60,796 nucleotides of DNA, taken from positions 1-60,796 of the forward strand of contig JADGAT010000021.1 in the NCBI GenBank assembly GCA_015231885.1, given 5' to 3'. Both the position numbers and the translations under genes were made by a program. This stretch comes from SAR324 cluster bacterium. Its GTDB lineage: Bacteria; SAR324; NAC60-12. Positions 34,555 through 45,322 of the stretch are shown one piece after another. The first letter of the stretch is position 1, and the number at the start of each line of letters is the position of its first letter. The notes beneath the pieces were generated by a model, which saw only the letters and a list, made by a program, of their open reading frames with translations, did no database searches and had not been told where the DNA came from.

Positions 34555-37227
34555 ATGAGTGAACCCATTGCCAAAGCTTACAACCCTAAGGAGTTTGAAA
34601 AACGTATTTATCAAAAATGGGAAACCAGTAGTGCATTTGAAGCCAATGCCGATACTTCAAACAATACGTTCACTATTTCAATCCCCCCTCCTAATGCCAC
34701 CGGGCAGCTGCATGTGGGGCATGCGGTCATGCTGGCAATTGAGGATATATTAATTCGCTGGCATCGTATGCTGGGAGAAGAATCATTGTGGTTACCAGGG
34801 ACGGATCATGCCGCAATTGCTACAGAAAATGTAGTGATCAATAAAATCCAGATAGAAGAAGAAATAGAAGACCCTCGCAAGACTTTAGGCCGAGAAGAAG
34901 TTCTCAAACGCATTGCTCAATATGTAGCAGAATCACAGGGAACCATCCGAGGACAGATCCGTGCAATGGGTGCCAGCTGTGATTGGTCCCGAGAACGATT
35001 TACGATGGATCCTCAACTGAATCGGTGTGTGAATCACGTATTTATCCGGATGTTTGAAGATGGACTGATTTATCGTGGACATCGTATTGTCAACTGGGAT
35101 CCTACCTTGCAAACGACGATTTCTGATGATGAAATCGAATATAAGAACACTCCAGCCATTTTTTACTATATCAAATATGGCCCCTTTGTTGTAGCAACCA
35201 GTCGCCCGGAGACAAAGCTGGGAGATACTGGAATTGCAGTGCACCCGAATGATGATCGGTATCGTGAATATATCGGCAAAATCATAGAAGTGGAATGGCC
35301 CAAGGGACCTACTATTAAGGTCAAAGTGGTGGCTGATGAAAAGATTGATCCCGAGGCAGGGTCTGGAGTGGTCGGTGTCACACCGGCTCATAGTCATGTT
35401 GACTATCAATTGTCTCAAGAACATGATTTAGAAGTACTGCAGGTTATTGGGGAAGATGGGTGCATGTTAGAATCTGCGGGAGTGTATCAGGGAATGACTG
35501 TCAAAGAATGCCGGAAAGTTTTTGTCCAGGATTTGGAAGAACATGGCTTGATTGAGAAAAAAGAAAATTATGAGCAGCCGTTGTCTATCTGCTATCGCTC
35601 CAAACAACCTGTTGAACCCCTTCCCAAAGAACAGTGGTTCATTGATGTGAATAAACCTGTTGTGGAATGGAAGGGAGAGCAGCAGAGCCTCCGGGAAATC
35701 CTGCTCGATGTGATCAAGTCAGGACAAATCAAGATTGTACCGGAACACTTTGCCAATACCTATTTTCATTGGATAGAAAATTTGCAGGATTGGTGTGTTT
35801 CTCGGCAGATTTGGTGGGGGCATCGGATTCCTGTCTGGTATCGTGATAAAGAGATGCAGACGTTTCTTCAACCCCCGGAAGGCGAAGGCTGGGTCCAGGA
35901 TCCAGACACTTTGGACACCTGGTTTTCTTCTGCTTTGTGGACATGGAGTACGTTGATTGATCCGGAAGCGGCAAAAGATTATTCTCTTTCTTTTGAGGAG
36001 TTGTTGAAAAGTAGCCCAGACTTTCAGAAATTTCACCCTACCCAGGTCATGGAAACAGGGTATGACATTTTGTTTTTTTGGGTGGCACGGATGATATTGA
36101 TGACCACTTATATGATCAAAGACATTCCTTTTGAAACAGTCTACCTCCATGGGCTGGTGCGTACCAAAGATGGTAAAAAGATGTCCAAATCCGACCCTTC
36201 CACGTGCATTGACCCTTTGGAGAGTATCGACCAATATGGGGCAGATGCGTTACGAATTGCTTTGATTTCAGGGACTGCGCCGGGAATGGACTTGCGGATC
36301 TATCCAGAAAAGTTGGAAAGCTGCCGTCGCTTTGTGAACAAAATTTGGAATGCAGGCCGCTATGTCTTGATAACGATTCCCAAAGGCACTTCTATTGAAG
36401 TTCCCAAACATGTAGAATGGGATGTTTCTCAGTGGATTTTACATCAGTTGAATCAGTTGGTTATTTCTGTACAGAAAAGTTTAGAAAGTTTTCGGCTTTC
36501 TGATACGGCTGAAAACTTGCGTACATTTTTGTGGGGAGATTTTTGCGACTGGTATCTGGAAATGTCGAAAAAACCAGAGCGTACTGAAGAAGACAACCAA
36601 GTGCTTGCTTATACTTATGCAACTGTATTAAAATTGTTGCATCCTTATATGCCTTTTGTTACAGAAGCACTATGGGAAGAATTTCAGGCTGAAGGTATGT
36701 TGATTCGAAGTGAATGGCCCCAGCCTGTTGAAGAATTCCAGTTTCCTGAGAGCGAAAGGAATATTTCTCTTGTCAAAGAGGCAATTACTCAAATACGAGC
36801 ATTGCGTGATAAGGCTAACATTGGCTTGAACATCAAAATCAGTGCATGTATTGATTCCGATAAGCACGCCTCCTTATATCAAAAACATCAGGGGTTGATT
36901 AAGCGTCTGGCACGTTTGGAATCCATTCAAATTGAAAATCGAAAACCTGAGATTAGCAATGAGTCTTTGAATTCTTATTTTGAGGATACGCTTGTACAGA
37001 TTGAAGCGGCACAAGTGGATTGGAAAGAAGAACTTGAAAAACTCAACAAAAAGTTAAAAAAGGAGGAAAAATTTCTTATTACAAGTGTTAAAAAATTGCA
37101 AAATGAGCAATTTTTGTCCAAAGCTCCAGAGCATGTGATCCTGGAATTGCGCGGAAAAGTTGAAGCAAAAGAAAAGCTGATTACGGCGTTGCAAAGCCAG
37201 ATTACGGAACTGGAGAATCGAAGCTAG
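34555..37227 (+). CDS. valS: Valyl-tRNA synthetase
   Basis: An 890-residue class Ia synthetase charging tRNA-Val. The HIGH-type motif is HVGH at 53-56 in PPPNATGQLHVGH, the KMSKS motif is at 542-546, and the editing (CP1) domain lies between. The C-terminus is a coiled coil (about 820-885, ending LQSQITELENRS), as usual. After KMSKS the sequence reads DPSTCIDP where most ValRS have KGNVIDP. No clear ribosome site is seen at the ATG, and I see no T-box-like leader. Confidence 0.96.
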   Translation: MSEPIAKAYNPKEFEKRIYQKWETSSAFEANADTSNNTFTISIPPPNATGQLHVGHAVMLAIEDILIRWHRMLGEESLWLPGTDHAAIATENVVINKIQIEEEIEDPRKTLGREEVLKRIAQYVAESQGTIRGQIRAMGASCDWSRERFTMDPQLNRCVNHVFIRMFEDGLIYRGHRIVNWDPTLQTTISDDEIEYKNTPAIFYYIKYGPFVVATSRPETKLGDTGIAVHPNDDRYREYIGKIIEVEWPKGPTIKVKVVADEKIDPEAGSGVVGVTPAHSHVDYQLSQEHDLEVLQVIGEDGCMLESAGVYQGMTVKECRKVFVQDLEEHGLIEKKENYEQPLSICYRSKQPVEPLPKEQWFIDVNKPVVEWKGEQQSLREILLDVIKSGQIKIVPEHFANTYFHWIENLQDWCVSRQIWWGHRIPVWYRDKEMQTFLQPPEGEGWVQDPDTLDTWFSSALWTWSTLIDPEAAKDYSLSFEELLKSSPDFQKFHPTQVMETGYDILFFWVARMILMTTYMIKDIPFETVYLHGLVRTKDGKKMSKSDPSTCIDPLESIDQYGADALRIALISGTAPGMDLRIYPEKLESCRRFVNKIWNAGRYVLITIPKGTSIEVPKHVEWDVSQWILHQLNQLVISVQKSLESFRLSDTAENLRTFLWGDFCDWYLEMSKKPERTEEDNQVLAYTYATVLKLLHPYMPFVTEALWEEFQAEGMLIRSEWPQPVEEFQFPESERNISLVKEAITQIRALRDKANIGLNIKISACIDSDKHASLYQKHQGLIKRLARLESIQIENRKPEISNESLNSYFEDTLVQIEAAQVDWKEELEKLNKKLKKEEKFLITSVKKLQNEQFLSKAPEHVILELRGKVEAKEKLITALQSQITELENRS

Positions 37228-37334
37228 GCAGATTGGATGATAGATCGACTCTATAGGAAAATTTGCAGGGCTGAAAATAAGATCTGCAGGCAGCTGTCTG
37301 CATTTTTATTTAACCATTTTTAGGTGGAGATGTT

Positions 37335-39278
37335 ATGGAGAATAGTGAATCTAATAAAGTCTTTAATATCCCTGAGGAGTATAAAAAGATTGCACAGGTT
37401 GATGATGCGACTTATCAGAAAATGTACAAAGAGTCCATTGAAGATCCTGACGGCTTTTGGGGAAAGCATGCAGAGCGTTTGGACTGGTTCAAAAAGTGGG
37501 ATAAGGTCCGGGAATATGACTACAATAAAGCAGAAATTGCCTGGTTTCTTGGAGGAAAACTGAATGCAAGTTATAACTGCCTTGATCGTCATGTCGCAAA
37601 AAGGGGAAACCAGGCCGCTCTGATTTGGGAAGGTGATGATCCTTTTGAATCAAAGACGTATACGTATCGCCAGTTGTACCGTGAAGTATGCAGTTTTGCC
37701 AATGTCCTGAAAAAGCGTGGAGTGGGCAAAGGTGACCGTGTTTTACTGTATTTGCCGATGATTCCGGAATTGGCTATTTCTGTATTGGCATGTGCCCGGA
37801 TTGGAGCGATTCACTCTGTGGTATTTGGCGGATTTAGTGCGGAAGCCTTAAAAACGCGTATTTTGGATTGTACACCAAAAGCATTGGTCACTTCTGATGG
37901 TGGTTTACGTGGAGGAAAATCTGTTCCTTTGAAGCAGAATGTTGATGACGGAATGGAAGGTACGGATGTAGATACTTGTATTGTCGTCAAAAGGACTGGG
38001 GATCCTGTAAACATGACATCGCGTGACTGCTGGTGGCATGAAGAAATTGCTGCTCTGGACAACCCTTACGACTGTCCTGCAGAAGAAATGGATGCAGAAG
38101 ACCCTCTCTTTATTCTGTATACTTCTGGTTCTACTGGAAAGCCCAAAGGTGTATTGCACACGACAGGCGGGTATATGGTTTACACTTCCATGACCCATGA
38201 GTATGTTTTTAACTATCGAGAAGGTGACACGTACTGGTGTACGGCAGACATCGGCTGGGTGACGGGACACAGTTATATTGTTTATGGTCCATTGGCCAAT
38301 GGTGCGACTTCTATCATGTATGAAGGTGTTCCCAACTACCCAGATTGGGGAAGGTTTTGGGATATTGTTGATAAGCATCAAGTGGATATTTTCTATACTG
38401 CACCAACTGCGATTCGAGCTATTGCCAAAGAAGGGGATGAGCATGTGAAAAAGAGGAGTCTCGAATCTCTCAAGCTCTTGGGAACTGTTGGGGAACCAAT
38501 CAATCCAGAAGCATGGATGTGGTATCATACAATGATAGGAAAAGAACGATGCCCTATTGTAGATACTTGGTGGCAGACAGAAACAGGAGGGATTTTGATC
38601 ACTCCTCTGCCTGGAGCGACAAAGACTAAGCCTGGCTCAGCAACTCGCCCATTTTTTGGAGTAGAACCTGTACTGGTTGACAATGAAGGAAAAATACTGG
38701 AAGGGGCAACATCAGGTGCTTTGTGTATCAATGCTCCATGGCCTGGGCAAATGCGCGGGGTTTATGGCGATCAGGAACGATTCTTCACTACCTATTTCAG
38801 CCAGTACCCTGGTAAGTATTTTTCAGGTGATGGATGCCGTCGTGACGAAGATGGATATTACTGGATTACTGGAAGAATGGATGATGTGATCAACGTGTCC
38901 GGCCATCGTCTTGGAACCGCTGAAGTCGAATCTGCGTTAGTTCTCCATGAAAGCGTGGCAGAAGCTGCTGTTGTTGGATTTCCACATGATATCAAGGGAC
39001 AGGGCCTGTATGCTTATGTGACTCTCAACACAGGAGTGCAGGCTTCTGAGGAGCTGCAAAAAGAACTGATCAATTTGGTGCGTAAGGAAATTGGACCAAT
39101 TGCAACTATTGATGTGATGCAGTTTGCAGAGGGTCTTCCCAAAACACGAAGTGGTAAAATCATGCGTCGCATTTTGCGGAAAATCGCAGAAGGTGAACCA
39201 GAGAATATTGGAGATACCTCCACTTTGGCAGATCCTGGTATTGTTGATCACTTGAAAGAGAACTCTCCTGTAAAATAG
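37335..39278 (+). CDS. acs: Acetyl-CoA synthetase
   Basis: A 647-residue AMP-forming acetate:CoA ligase. The adenylate-forming signature [11 protein letters not shown] starts near residue 262, [10 protein letters not shown] marks the second core motif, and the C-terminal [11 protein letters not shown] carries the lysine that acetylation controls in characterised enzymes. AGGTGGAG precedes the ATG. It activates acetate for growth or recycling. A hairpin follows the gene. Confidence 0.96.
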   Translation: MENSESNKVFNIPEEYKKIAQVDDATYQKMYKESIEDPDGFWGKHAERLDWFKKWDKVREYDYNKAEIAWFLGGKLNASYNCLDRHVAKRGNQAALIWEGDDPFESKTYTYRQLYREVCSFANVLKKRGVGKGDRVLLYLPMIPELAISVLACARIGAIHSVVFGGFSAEALKTRILDCTPKALVTSDGGLRGGKSVPLKQNVDDGMEGTDVDTCIVVKRTGDPVNMTSRDCWWHEEIAALDNPYDCPAEEMDAEDPLFILYTSGSTGKPKGVLHTTGGYMVYTSMTHEYVFNYREGDTYWCTADIGWVTGHSYIVYGPLANGATSIMYEGVPNYPDWGRFWDIVDKHQVDIFYTAPTAIRAIAKEGDEHVKKRSLESLKLLGTVGEPINPEAWMWYHTMIGKERCPIVDTWWQTETGGILITPLPGATKTKPGSATRPFFGVEPVLVDNEGKILEGATSGALCINAPWPGQMRGVYGDQERFFTTYFSQYPGKYFSGDGCRRDEDGYYWITGRMDDVINVSGHRLGTAEVESALVLHESVAEAAVVGFPHDIKGQGLYAYVTLNTGVQASEELQKELINLVRKEIGPIATIDVMQFAEGLPKTRSGKIMRRILRKIAEGEPENIGDTSTLADPGIVDHLKENSPVK

Positions 39279-39289
39279 CAGGTACTTTT

Positions 39290-39319
39290 TTCCCCTCCTT
39301 CCTTTTTGGGGGGAGGGAA
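39290..39319 (+). terminator. GC-rich hairpin after acs
   Basis: TTCCCCTCC pairs with GGAGGGAA, with one bulged C, around a short pyrimidine loop just after acs. No T run follows on the plus strand, so termination may be partial. It also lies upstream of the ATG chosen for the next gene. Confidence 0.45.
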
Positions 39320-39335
39320 CCTTAAAACGTGTATT

Positions 39336-40271
39336 ATGCCATCAGTATTACGTACAGCTGTTATTGGAGTAGGTTATTTGGGAAGATTTCATGCCCAAAA
39401 ATATGCTCAACTGGATCAATGTGAATTGGTAGGAGTAGTCGATCAGGATTTCGATAAAGCAGAGGTGGTAGGTGACGAACTCTCCGTGGCTGCTTATCGA
39501 AATTATGAAGAGCTTTTAGGAAAAGTAGATGCTGTCAGCATCGTGGTTCCGACAATACATCATTACCAACTGGCAAAGTCATTCATTGAGCAGGGTGTCC
39601 ATGTTTTAGTCGAAAAGCCGTTTACGGCTTCATTGGAGCAAGCAAAGGAACTGGTGGAACTATCCCGTCAACGGCAAACATGTCTTCAAGTAGGACATTT
39701 AGAACGGTTTAATGTTGTTTTTTCTGAATTTCAAAGTTTAATTGACCGTCCACAATTTATAGATTGCACTCGTATCTCTCCTTTTCCAAAAAGAGGAACG
39801 GATGTTGATGTAATCCTGGATCTCATGATCCATGATATTGATTTGGTATTGGCGCTGCTGGGAGAATACCCAGAGGCCATTGAAGGTGTCGGCACCTCTG
39901 TTTTGACAACTAAAGTCGATTTGGCCAATGCTCGATTGACATTTCCTAGTGGGTGTGTGGTGAATTTGACGGCCAGTCGGGTTTCTGACAAAGCAGAACG
40001 AAAAATGCGCATTTTTCAATCGGGGTTGTATTTGTCCCTGGATTATGGAACGGGTCGTGCCCGAAAACTTCAGGTTGATCCTGCTGCTTCTATTAGCAGT
40101 GATGATTTAATACCAACTACGTTACAGTTGGAAAAAAATGATGCGTTGCTGGAAGAAATTCAAAGTTTTCTGAGCACAATTTCTCATCAATCTGTTCCTC
40201 TGGTGACAGCAGAAGATGGTCTTCAAGCTATGGAACTGGCCTGGCTGATAAAAGAACAAATTCAGCAGTAA
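39336..40271 (+). CDS. Gfo/Idh/MocA-family oxidoreductase
   Basis: About 311 residues. An N-terminal Rossmann fold (AVIGVGYLGRFHA) and the EKP motif (VHVLVEKPFT, near residue 95) define the Gfo/Idh/MocA family, which oxidises or reduces sugars with NAD(P). The ATG at 39336 removes a ten-residue leader that overlaps the acs hairpin. In many Gram-negative genomes a relative lies among lipid A (lpx) genes; here the neighbours are lptF-like and lolA genes, so an envelope-sugar role is plausible. Confidence 0.85.
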   Translation: MPSVLRTAVIGVGYLGRFHAQKYAQLDQCELVGVVDQDFDKAEVVGDELSVAAYRNYEELLGKVDAVSIVVPTIHHYQLAKSFIEQGVHVLVEKPFTASLEQAKELVELSRQRQTCLQVGHLERFNVVFSEFQSLIDRPQFIDCTRISPFPKRGTDVDVILDLMIHDIDLVLALLGEYPEAIEGVGTSVLTTKVDLANARLTFPSGCVVNLTASRVSDKAERKMRIFQSGLYLSLDYGTGRARKLQVDPAASISSDDLIPTTLQLEKNDALLEEIQSFLSTISHQSVPLVTAEDGLQAMELAWLIKEQIQQ

Positions 40272-40280
40272 CATCCTTTT

Positions 40281-41399
40281 ATGGTTTTTTTTCGATATAT
40301 CTTTTCTCAATTGATCCTTCCTTATTTTCTCAGTGTTGCCATTCTCACCTTTGTCCTTTCTATGGACACTGTCTATCGTTTGATCAACTTGATTGTAGCC
40401 AAAGGAGTGGATGCGTCTAGTGTCGGTTTGCTGCTAGTTTACCGTCTTCCTCAATTTCTTTCGGTCACATTGCCGTTAGCAGTACCCGTTGCGGTTTTGA
40501 TTGTGATGGTACGGCTTTCTATGGATTTGGAACTGACTGCGATGCATGCGGCAGGTGTGGGCGTGCGTACAATTGCTTCCCCTGTGGTCATTTTTGGTCT
40601 GCTGTTGACAGGGTTGACCCTTTTTATTACCTTGTGGGTGCAGCCAACAGGGTTTGCCGCTTTTGAAGCAGAGCAGCTGCGAATACTGGAATCCCATACG
40701 ACCCAGCGTATCCAACCCAAAATTTTGAATTATGATTTTGATGGGAAAGTGTTGTATGTTCAGGAAAAAGAAGAGGGTGATCGGTTATCCGGAGTTTTTA
40801 TCTCAGATCGTCGGCTTAAAAAAAAGTCCATGGTCGTTGCGGCAGATCGTGGAATCGTTCAAGTTAAAGAGAAAGAGCAGGAATTGATTTTAAAGCTATT
40901 CAATGGCATGATCCATTTAACAGAAGAAAAACCGGAAATATACCGCACCATTGCCTTCCAATCGTTTGATTATATCTTTAAAATTCCTGAAATTGTATCT
41001 TCGGGAGGTGGTCATATTTGGGGTGTATCGACGTTAGAGCTGCTAAATCGTAAGACACATGGTGCTCATGTTGAACTGTTGTTGCGGCTCACAACCCCCT
41101 GGGCCTGTTTAGGATTTGCTCTGGCAACGATTACCATCGGTGTCACGGATCCACGTTCTGGACGAATAGGCTCTTATCTGCGTGCTCTTATTTTGATTAT
41201 AGTGTATTATATCCTTTGGATGGGGGCAAAGGATTTAACATTCAAAGAGGGAATGACTCCTCATGTTTTATGGATTCCTCCTTTTGCGATCATTTGTATT
41301 GGATTTTATAACCTGTATAAATACCATCATAATTTAGAAAATGTTTTTTTCATCTTCCGTCATTTATTTTTGAAAAGACAAAACCAGAAAATAATATAA
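40281..41399 (+). CDS. LptF/LptG-family LPS export permease
   Basis: A 372-residue protein with three N-terminal spans, a periplasmic beta-jellyroll (RIQPKILNYDFDGKVLYVQEKE) and three C-terminal spans. This is the YjgP/YjgQ layout. LptF and LptG with LptB extract lipopolysaccharide from the inner membrane. The segment LTAMHAAGVGVRTI is family-typical. Only one such gene is here; its partner must be elsewhere. It starts 9 bases after the Gfo/Idh gene and 3 bases before lolA. Confidence 0.9.
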   Translation: MVFFRYIFSQLILPYFLSVAILTFVLSMDTVYRLINLIVAKGVDASSVGLLLVYRLPQFLSVTLPLAVPVAVLIVMVRLSMDLELTAMHAAGVGVRTIASPVVIFGLLLTGLTLFITLWVQPTGFAAFEAEQLRILESHTTQRIQPKILNYDFDGKVLYVQEKEEGDRLSGVFISDRRLKKKSMVVAADRGIVQVKEKEQELILKLFNGMIHLTEEKPEIYRTIAFQSFDYIFKIPEIVSSGGGHIWGVSTLELLNRKTHGAHVELLLRLTTPWACLGFALATITIGVTDPRSGRIGSYLRALILIIVYYILWMGAKDLTFKEGMTPHVLWIPPFAIICIGFYNLYKYHHNLENVFFIFRHLFLKRQNQKII

Positions 41400-41402
41400 A
41401 GT

Positions 41403-42059
41403 ATGAAATGGACAAATTGTTTGCTATTGATATGGTTCCTGCTTATTATTTTCGGAACCCATGTCGCAGCGGCTGAATCGAATGTTCTGGATCATATTCA
41501 AAAACGTTATCAGGAAATTTCCAGCTTTGAAGGTAAATTTTTTCAAAAGAATTATACCATACAAGATAAGAATTTGCGCTCCGCTTCGGGAATTATTACC
41601 TATATTCGCCCTGGGAAAATGAGATGGGAGTATCACAAACCGGATGAGCAATTGCTGGTAACAGATGGTACGACATTGTGGTTGTTTGATCCGCTACTGG
41701 AAAATGTAACGGTGCAGGAGTTGGAAAAAGTAACTCAGGGAACGCCTTTGTCATTTCTGCTGGGAGCCGGCGATTTGAAGACAGACTTTATGTCTCGTCC
41801 GATCACCCAAAAATTGGTGACAGATGCAAATTTTCTGGTTGTTGAACTGCTGCCAAAAAAACAAGTTGCCGCATTGGATTTTATTCAACTGGCAGTCGAT
41901 CCCGGAACATTTGATCTGAAACAGATTGTGCTGGTTGATCGTCAGGGAAATTATCGGACGATCGCGTTTGAAGATATGCAATATAATGTTGCTTTGAATG
42001 AGAATCAATTCCATTTTGAGATCAGTCCGGAAATGGAAGTTATTTATGCAGACGAATAA
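41403..42059 (+). CDS. lolA: Outer-membrane lipoprotein carrier LolA
   Basis: A 218-residue periplasmic chaperone that carries lipoproteins from LolCDE to the outer membrane. It has a signal peptide ending HVAAAE and the LolA/DUF4292-type beta barrel with FEGKFFQKN, the conserved RPGKMRWEY and an LWLFDPLLENVTV segment. It is cotranscribed with the LPS permease gene. With lgt in the same run this makes an envelope-biogenesis cluster. Confidence 0.92.
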   Translation: MKWTNCLLLIWFLLIIFGTHVAAAESNVLDHIQKRYQEISSFEGKFFQKNYTIQDKNLRSASGIITYIRPGKMRWEYHKPDEQLLVTDGTTLWLFDPLLENVTVQELEKVTQGTPLSFLLGAGDLKTDFMSRPITQKLVTDANFLVVELLPKKQVAALDFIQLAVDPGTFDLKQIVLVDRQGNYRTIAFEDMQYNVALNENQFHFEISPEMEVIYADE

Positions 42060-42079
42060 TAAAACTTAATAGGTAAATT

Positions 42080-42883
42080 ATGAACTCTTTAAAATCATCC
42101 CTGGCCGACAATAAGGACTTCCAGAATTTGATGCAGGTACTGCCTAGAGAAGATGGGCGTAAAGTTGATGAACCACGCACCATTTCAATTACTCCGAAAT
42201 ACACGATGCATGCACAAGGTTCCGTATTTGTGGAAGTGGGAAACACTAAAGTCATTTGTACTGCATTTATTGAAGATGGAGTTCCTCATTTCATGAGAGG
42301 GACAAAAAGCGGGTGGTTGACTGCCGAATACGGGATGTTGCCTGGTTCGACGGCAACACGAAAAAAGAGGCCTGGACAAGGAAAAACAGATGGCCGTGCT
42401 CAAGAAATTCAACGGCTGATTGGTCGATCATTGCGGGCAATTATTGACCTATCTAAAATTGGAGAGCGTACGATTTGGATAGATTGTGATGTCACACAGG
42501 CTGATGGAGGGACAAGGACGGCTTCGATTACAGGAGCTTTTGTTGCATTAGTGTTCGCTGTTCGGCATTTGTATGAAAATAAGAAGATTAAGCACATACC
42601 AATCACTCAGCAATTGGCTGCAATTAGTGTTGGTGTCGTCAATGACCGTACATTGCTTGATTTGCAATATACAGAGGATCGAGATGCTGAAGTTGACATG
42701 AATGTCGTGATGCTGGATGATCAGTCGTTGATTGAAGTACAAGGCACTGCAGAAGGCAAGCCTTTTTCTCGGGAGCAGTTTAACCTGATGATGGATTATG
42801 CGGAAAAAGGGTTAAAACCGTATTTTGATGCCCAGAAAGCAGCACTGGGTGGTTACCTGATTAAGCCAGCGGATTCTCAATAA
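42080..42883 (+). CDS. rph: Ribonuclease PH
   Basis: A 267-residue phosphorolytic exoribonuclease that trims tRNA 3' ends. The core matches throughout: GSVFVEVGNTKVICTA, LTAEYGMLPGST, and DCDVTQADGGTRTASITG. The first ~20 residues (MNSLKSSLADNKDFQNL) exceed the usual N-terminus, so the internal ATG at residue 18 is an alternative start. Confidence 0.94.
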   Translation: MNSLKSSLADNKDFQNLMQVLPREDGRKVDEPRTISITPKYTMHAQGSVFVEVGNTKVICTAFIEDGVPHFMRGTKSGWLTAEYGMLPGSTATRKKRPGQGKTDGRAQEIQRLIGRSLRAIIDLSKIGERTIWIDCDVTQADGGTRTASITGAFVALVFAVRHLYENKKIKHIPITQQLAAISVGVVNDRTLLDLQYTEDRDAEVDMNVVMLDDQSLIEVQGTAEGKPFSREQFNLMMDYAEKGLKPYFDAQKAALGGYLIKPADSQ

Positions 42884-42916
42884 ATTCTTCTAATTTTTCA
42901 TAAAGATTCATCAAAT

Positions 42917-43843
42917 ATGCTCCTTACCCCTATTTTCACGTTTGAAACCTACCGTCCTTATCTCTTTTCCATTGAAATCCCTGTGATGAACATCACCCTG
43001 GAACCAAGGTTCTATGGCGTGTTTTATGCAATTTCTATCCTGTTAGGATATCGGGTTTTATTGTCGGAAAGCCGGAGACGCCATTTGCCTTTAGATGAAG
43101 ATCAGGCAATGAACTGTACGTTGCTGATTTTTTTAGGAGGATTGCTTGGAGGAAGAGCTTATGAAGTTATTTTTGAATGGAGTAACCATTATGCTTATCA
43201 GCCATGGTGGGAAGTCTTTGCGATTTGGCATGGAGGATTGGCCATTCATGGTGGAATACTGGGAGGAACCTTTGCTTTCTTCCTTTATGCAAAAGCGAGA
43301 AACCTGCGTTTCTTAGAAATGACGGATATTGGAGCGATGTGTATTATTTTAGGGCAGGCGGTTGGTCGATGGGGTAATTTGACCAATGGTGAGGCTGCTG
43401 GTCCTGTCACGGATTCTCCATTGGGAATAGTTTTTCCTCCCGGCTCCCCGACTTATGTTTATGCCCAGGGACAGCCGGTTCACCCCACCATGCTCTATGA
43501 ATCATTGGGAAATTTCATTATTTTTTTCATTTTGTGGAAAGTTCGTTTACGCAATTTTCGCCCAGGAATGTTGCTTGCTTTGCACTTCATCCTTTACTCT
43601 GGTTTCCGCATGGCGCTGACTCCATTGCGCATGGATAACCAGTATTTCTCATTATTTGAGGGGAAAATTCTAGCGCCCTATGCGACAGGTGGCGCTTTGA
43701 TTGTTACAGGAATTTTATTAATCTGGAAAGGGCAACTTTGGGAACAGGAACCCATCCCATCGATTCCCAACGAATCTGCTGCTCTTGCATCTTCCTCTAA
43801 AAAAACGAGACGTTCTTCCCGAAAACACTCTCAGAAAAAATAA
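42917..43843 (+). CDS. lgt: Prolipoprotein diacylglyceryl transferase
   Basis: A 308-residue, seven-span enzyme that adds diacylglycerol to the lipobox Cys of prolipoproteins. HGGLAIHGGILGG and the signature GRWGNLTNGEAAG are present. The C-terminal tail is basic (KKTRRSSRKHSQKK). It serves the many lipobox proteins in this window. It ends 4 bases before the convergent tilS stop. Confidence 0.95.
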   Translation: MLLTPIFTFETYRPYLFSIEIPVMNITLEPRFYGVFYAISILLGYRVLLSESRRRHLPLDEDQAMNCTLLIFLGGLLGGRAYEVIFEWSNHYAYQPWWEVFAIWHGGLAIHGGILGGTFAFFLYAKARNLRFLEMTDIGAMCIILGQAVGRWGNLTNGEAAGPVTDSPLGIVFPPGSPTYVYAQGQPVHPTMLYESLGNFIIFFILWKVRLRNFRPGMLLALHFILYSGFRMALTPLRMDNQYFSLFEGKILAPYATGGALIVTGILLIWKGQLWEQEPIPSIPNESAALASSSKKTRRSSRKHSQKK

Positions 43844-43847
43844 TGGC

Positions 43848-45203
43848 TCATTTTCTGTGATCAACCCGAACGTATAATGGAAGGTGTTTTTTTTTATCAT
43901 GGTGGAATGGTTTTCCGCGAAAATGAGGATAGATGCCAAGAATCTCATTTTTATAGCAGACCAGGGGTATCTGGTTTCGTTGATGGAGAGGGATTCCCTG
44001 GTCTCGCAAAAAATCTTTTACTTTGACGGGCTTGTTTTTCCAGTGAGGGTGGAAGTAGTCACCATCCCTGCGGTAGCGAAATATCAATTCTGTCGTTGGT
44101 GAAATATTGAAAAGCACCATGCCGTCCAAGGAAATGGTTTCTGTTCGCTCAAGATATCGGCAGTCAATTTGCCATCCTGGTGAGAGGCAATGAGTGATTT
44201 GTATTTCATTGATGACCGTTGTCTCTGGCGAAATTGTTGTAGATGGTGGTACAAATAGTTTTTTCCCTTCACATCGGAGTATGGTCTTTCCGGGAAGGTG
44301 CAGTTCCCATTGATTTTTCTCTGTCTGAAGCTGTTCTAGGATCTGTTTTACTAAAAGGTAGTCCAGTGCATCCAGTCCTAAAGAAGCGGTGATGTTATGG
44401 AGTACGGCACTTTGGACCATGGGTGATGCTTGTTTCAATTCTTCAACAAAAATCCCGTGATGCCAGTTGATTGACTCTGGCCAAAGGATATTTTTGATAT
44501 CCTCAATCCATTCCTTCAGTTGTGCACTTTGCTCCGACAGGTCTTGCATCCGGGAATGAAGTTCTCCTTTCGCAAGATCTTTCATCAGTGGAAGCAGCTC
44601 CAGCCGAATTCGATTTCTTAAATATTTAGAGGAATGATTCGAAGTATCTTCCATCCATATCTGTGATTTTGTCTGTAGGTACTTCTGTAGTTCCAGTTTG
44701 CTGCAGTTGAGCAAAGGCCGAATATAAGTTTCGTTTTTCCATTCCATTCCCCGTAAGTTCGATAAATGGCAACCTCGCAGCCATTTTAGTAAAAGTGTCT
44801 CTGCCTGATCATCTCCATGGTGAGCTGTCGCAATCCATTGTCCTCTAATTTCTGCTAAGGTTTTTTCTGTTGTTGTCATACGCCAGATACGGGATTTTTC
44901 CTGAATACCGGACGATTCTTGTTTTAATGTCTGTGAAGCGTGAGTGTGACAAGGCAGGTTGTATTGTTTGGCAAGTAGTTCTACAAAATGGCGTTCTTCT
45001 GAGGACTCTGGCCGTAAGCCATGATCAAAATGAATGAGATGCAGTTCATAATTCCAGGTAGATTGAAGGTCGAGTAAAATATGCAATAGCGCCACTGAGT
45101 CGCTGCCACCACTCACACAAACGAGTATTCGATGGCCATTTTGGAGCAAATCGTGCTTGCTAATATTGTTTGTCACTTTTTGTAACAGAGGATGAACGTT
45201 CAT
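43848..45203 (-). CDS. tilS: tRNA(Ile)-lysidine synthase
   Basis: A 451-residue protein with the PP-loop SGGSDS at 31-36 and a TilS C-terminal substrate-binding domain (FRYRRDGDYFHPHW.NKPVKVKDFLRD). It converts C34 of the CAU-anticodon tRNA-Ile to lysidine so that it reads AUA. It diverges from the cyclase-like gene over a 119-base AT-rich spacer. Confidence 0.95.
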   Translation of the reverse strand: MNVHPLLQKVTNNISKHDLLQNGHRILVCVSGGSDSVALLHILLDLQSTWNYELHLIHFDHGLRPESSEERHFVELLAKQYNLPCHTHASQTLKQESSGIQEKSRIWRMTTTEKTLAEIRGQWIATAHHGDDQAETLLLKWLRGCHLSNLRGMEWKNETYIRPLLNCSKLELQKYLQTKSQIWMEDTSNHSSKYLRNRIRLELLPLMKDLAKGELHSRMQDLSEQSAQLKEWIEDIKNILWPESINWHHGIFVEELKQASPMVQSAVLHNITASLGLDALDYLLVKQILEQLQTEKNQWELHLPGKTILRCEGKKLFVPPSTTISPETTVINEIQITHCLSPGWQIDCRYLERTETISLDGMVLFNISPTTELIFRYRRDGDYFHPHWKNKPVKVKDFLRDQGIPLHQRNQIPLVCYKNEILGIYPHFRGKPFHHDKKKHLPLYVRVDHRK

Positions 45204-45322
45204 GTGTAAAAAATGAATGTTGTTGGTGAAAGAATAAAATAGGACAAAAAGATATCTAGAAATTATAAGAAGATTATGTCAACTTCATAATCATAACCGA
45301 ATCAATACAATTTTCCAATGGT

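Noticed and set aside
35719..36234. 171-residue minus-strand frame in valS
   Set aside because: It is antisense to the conserved catalytic region of valS.
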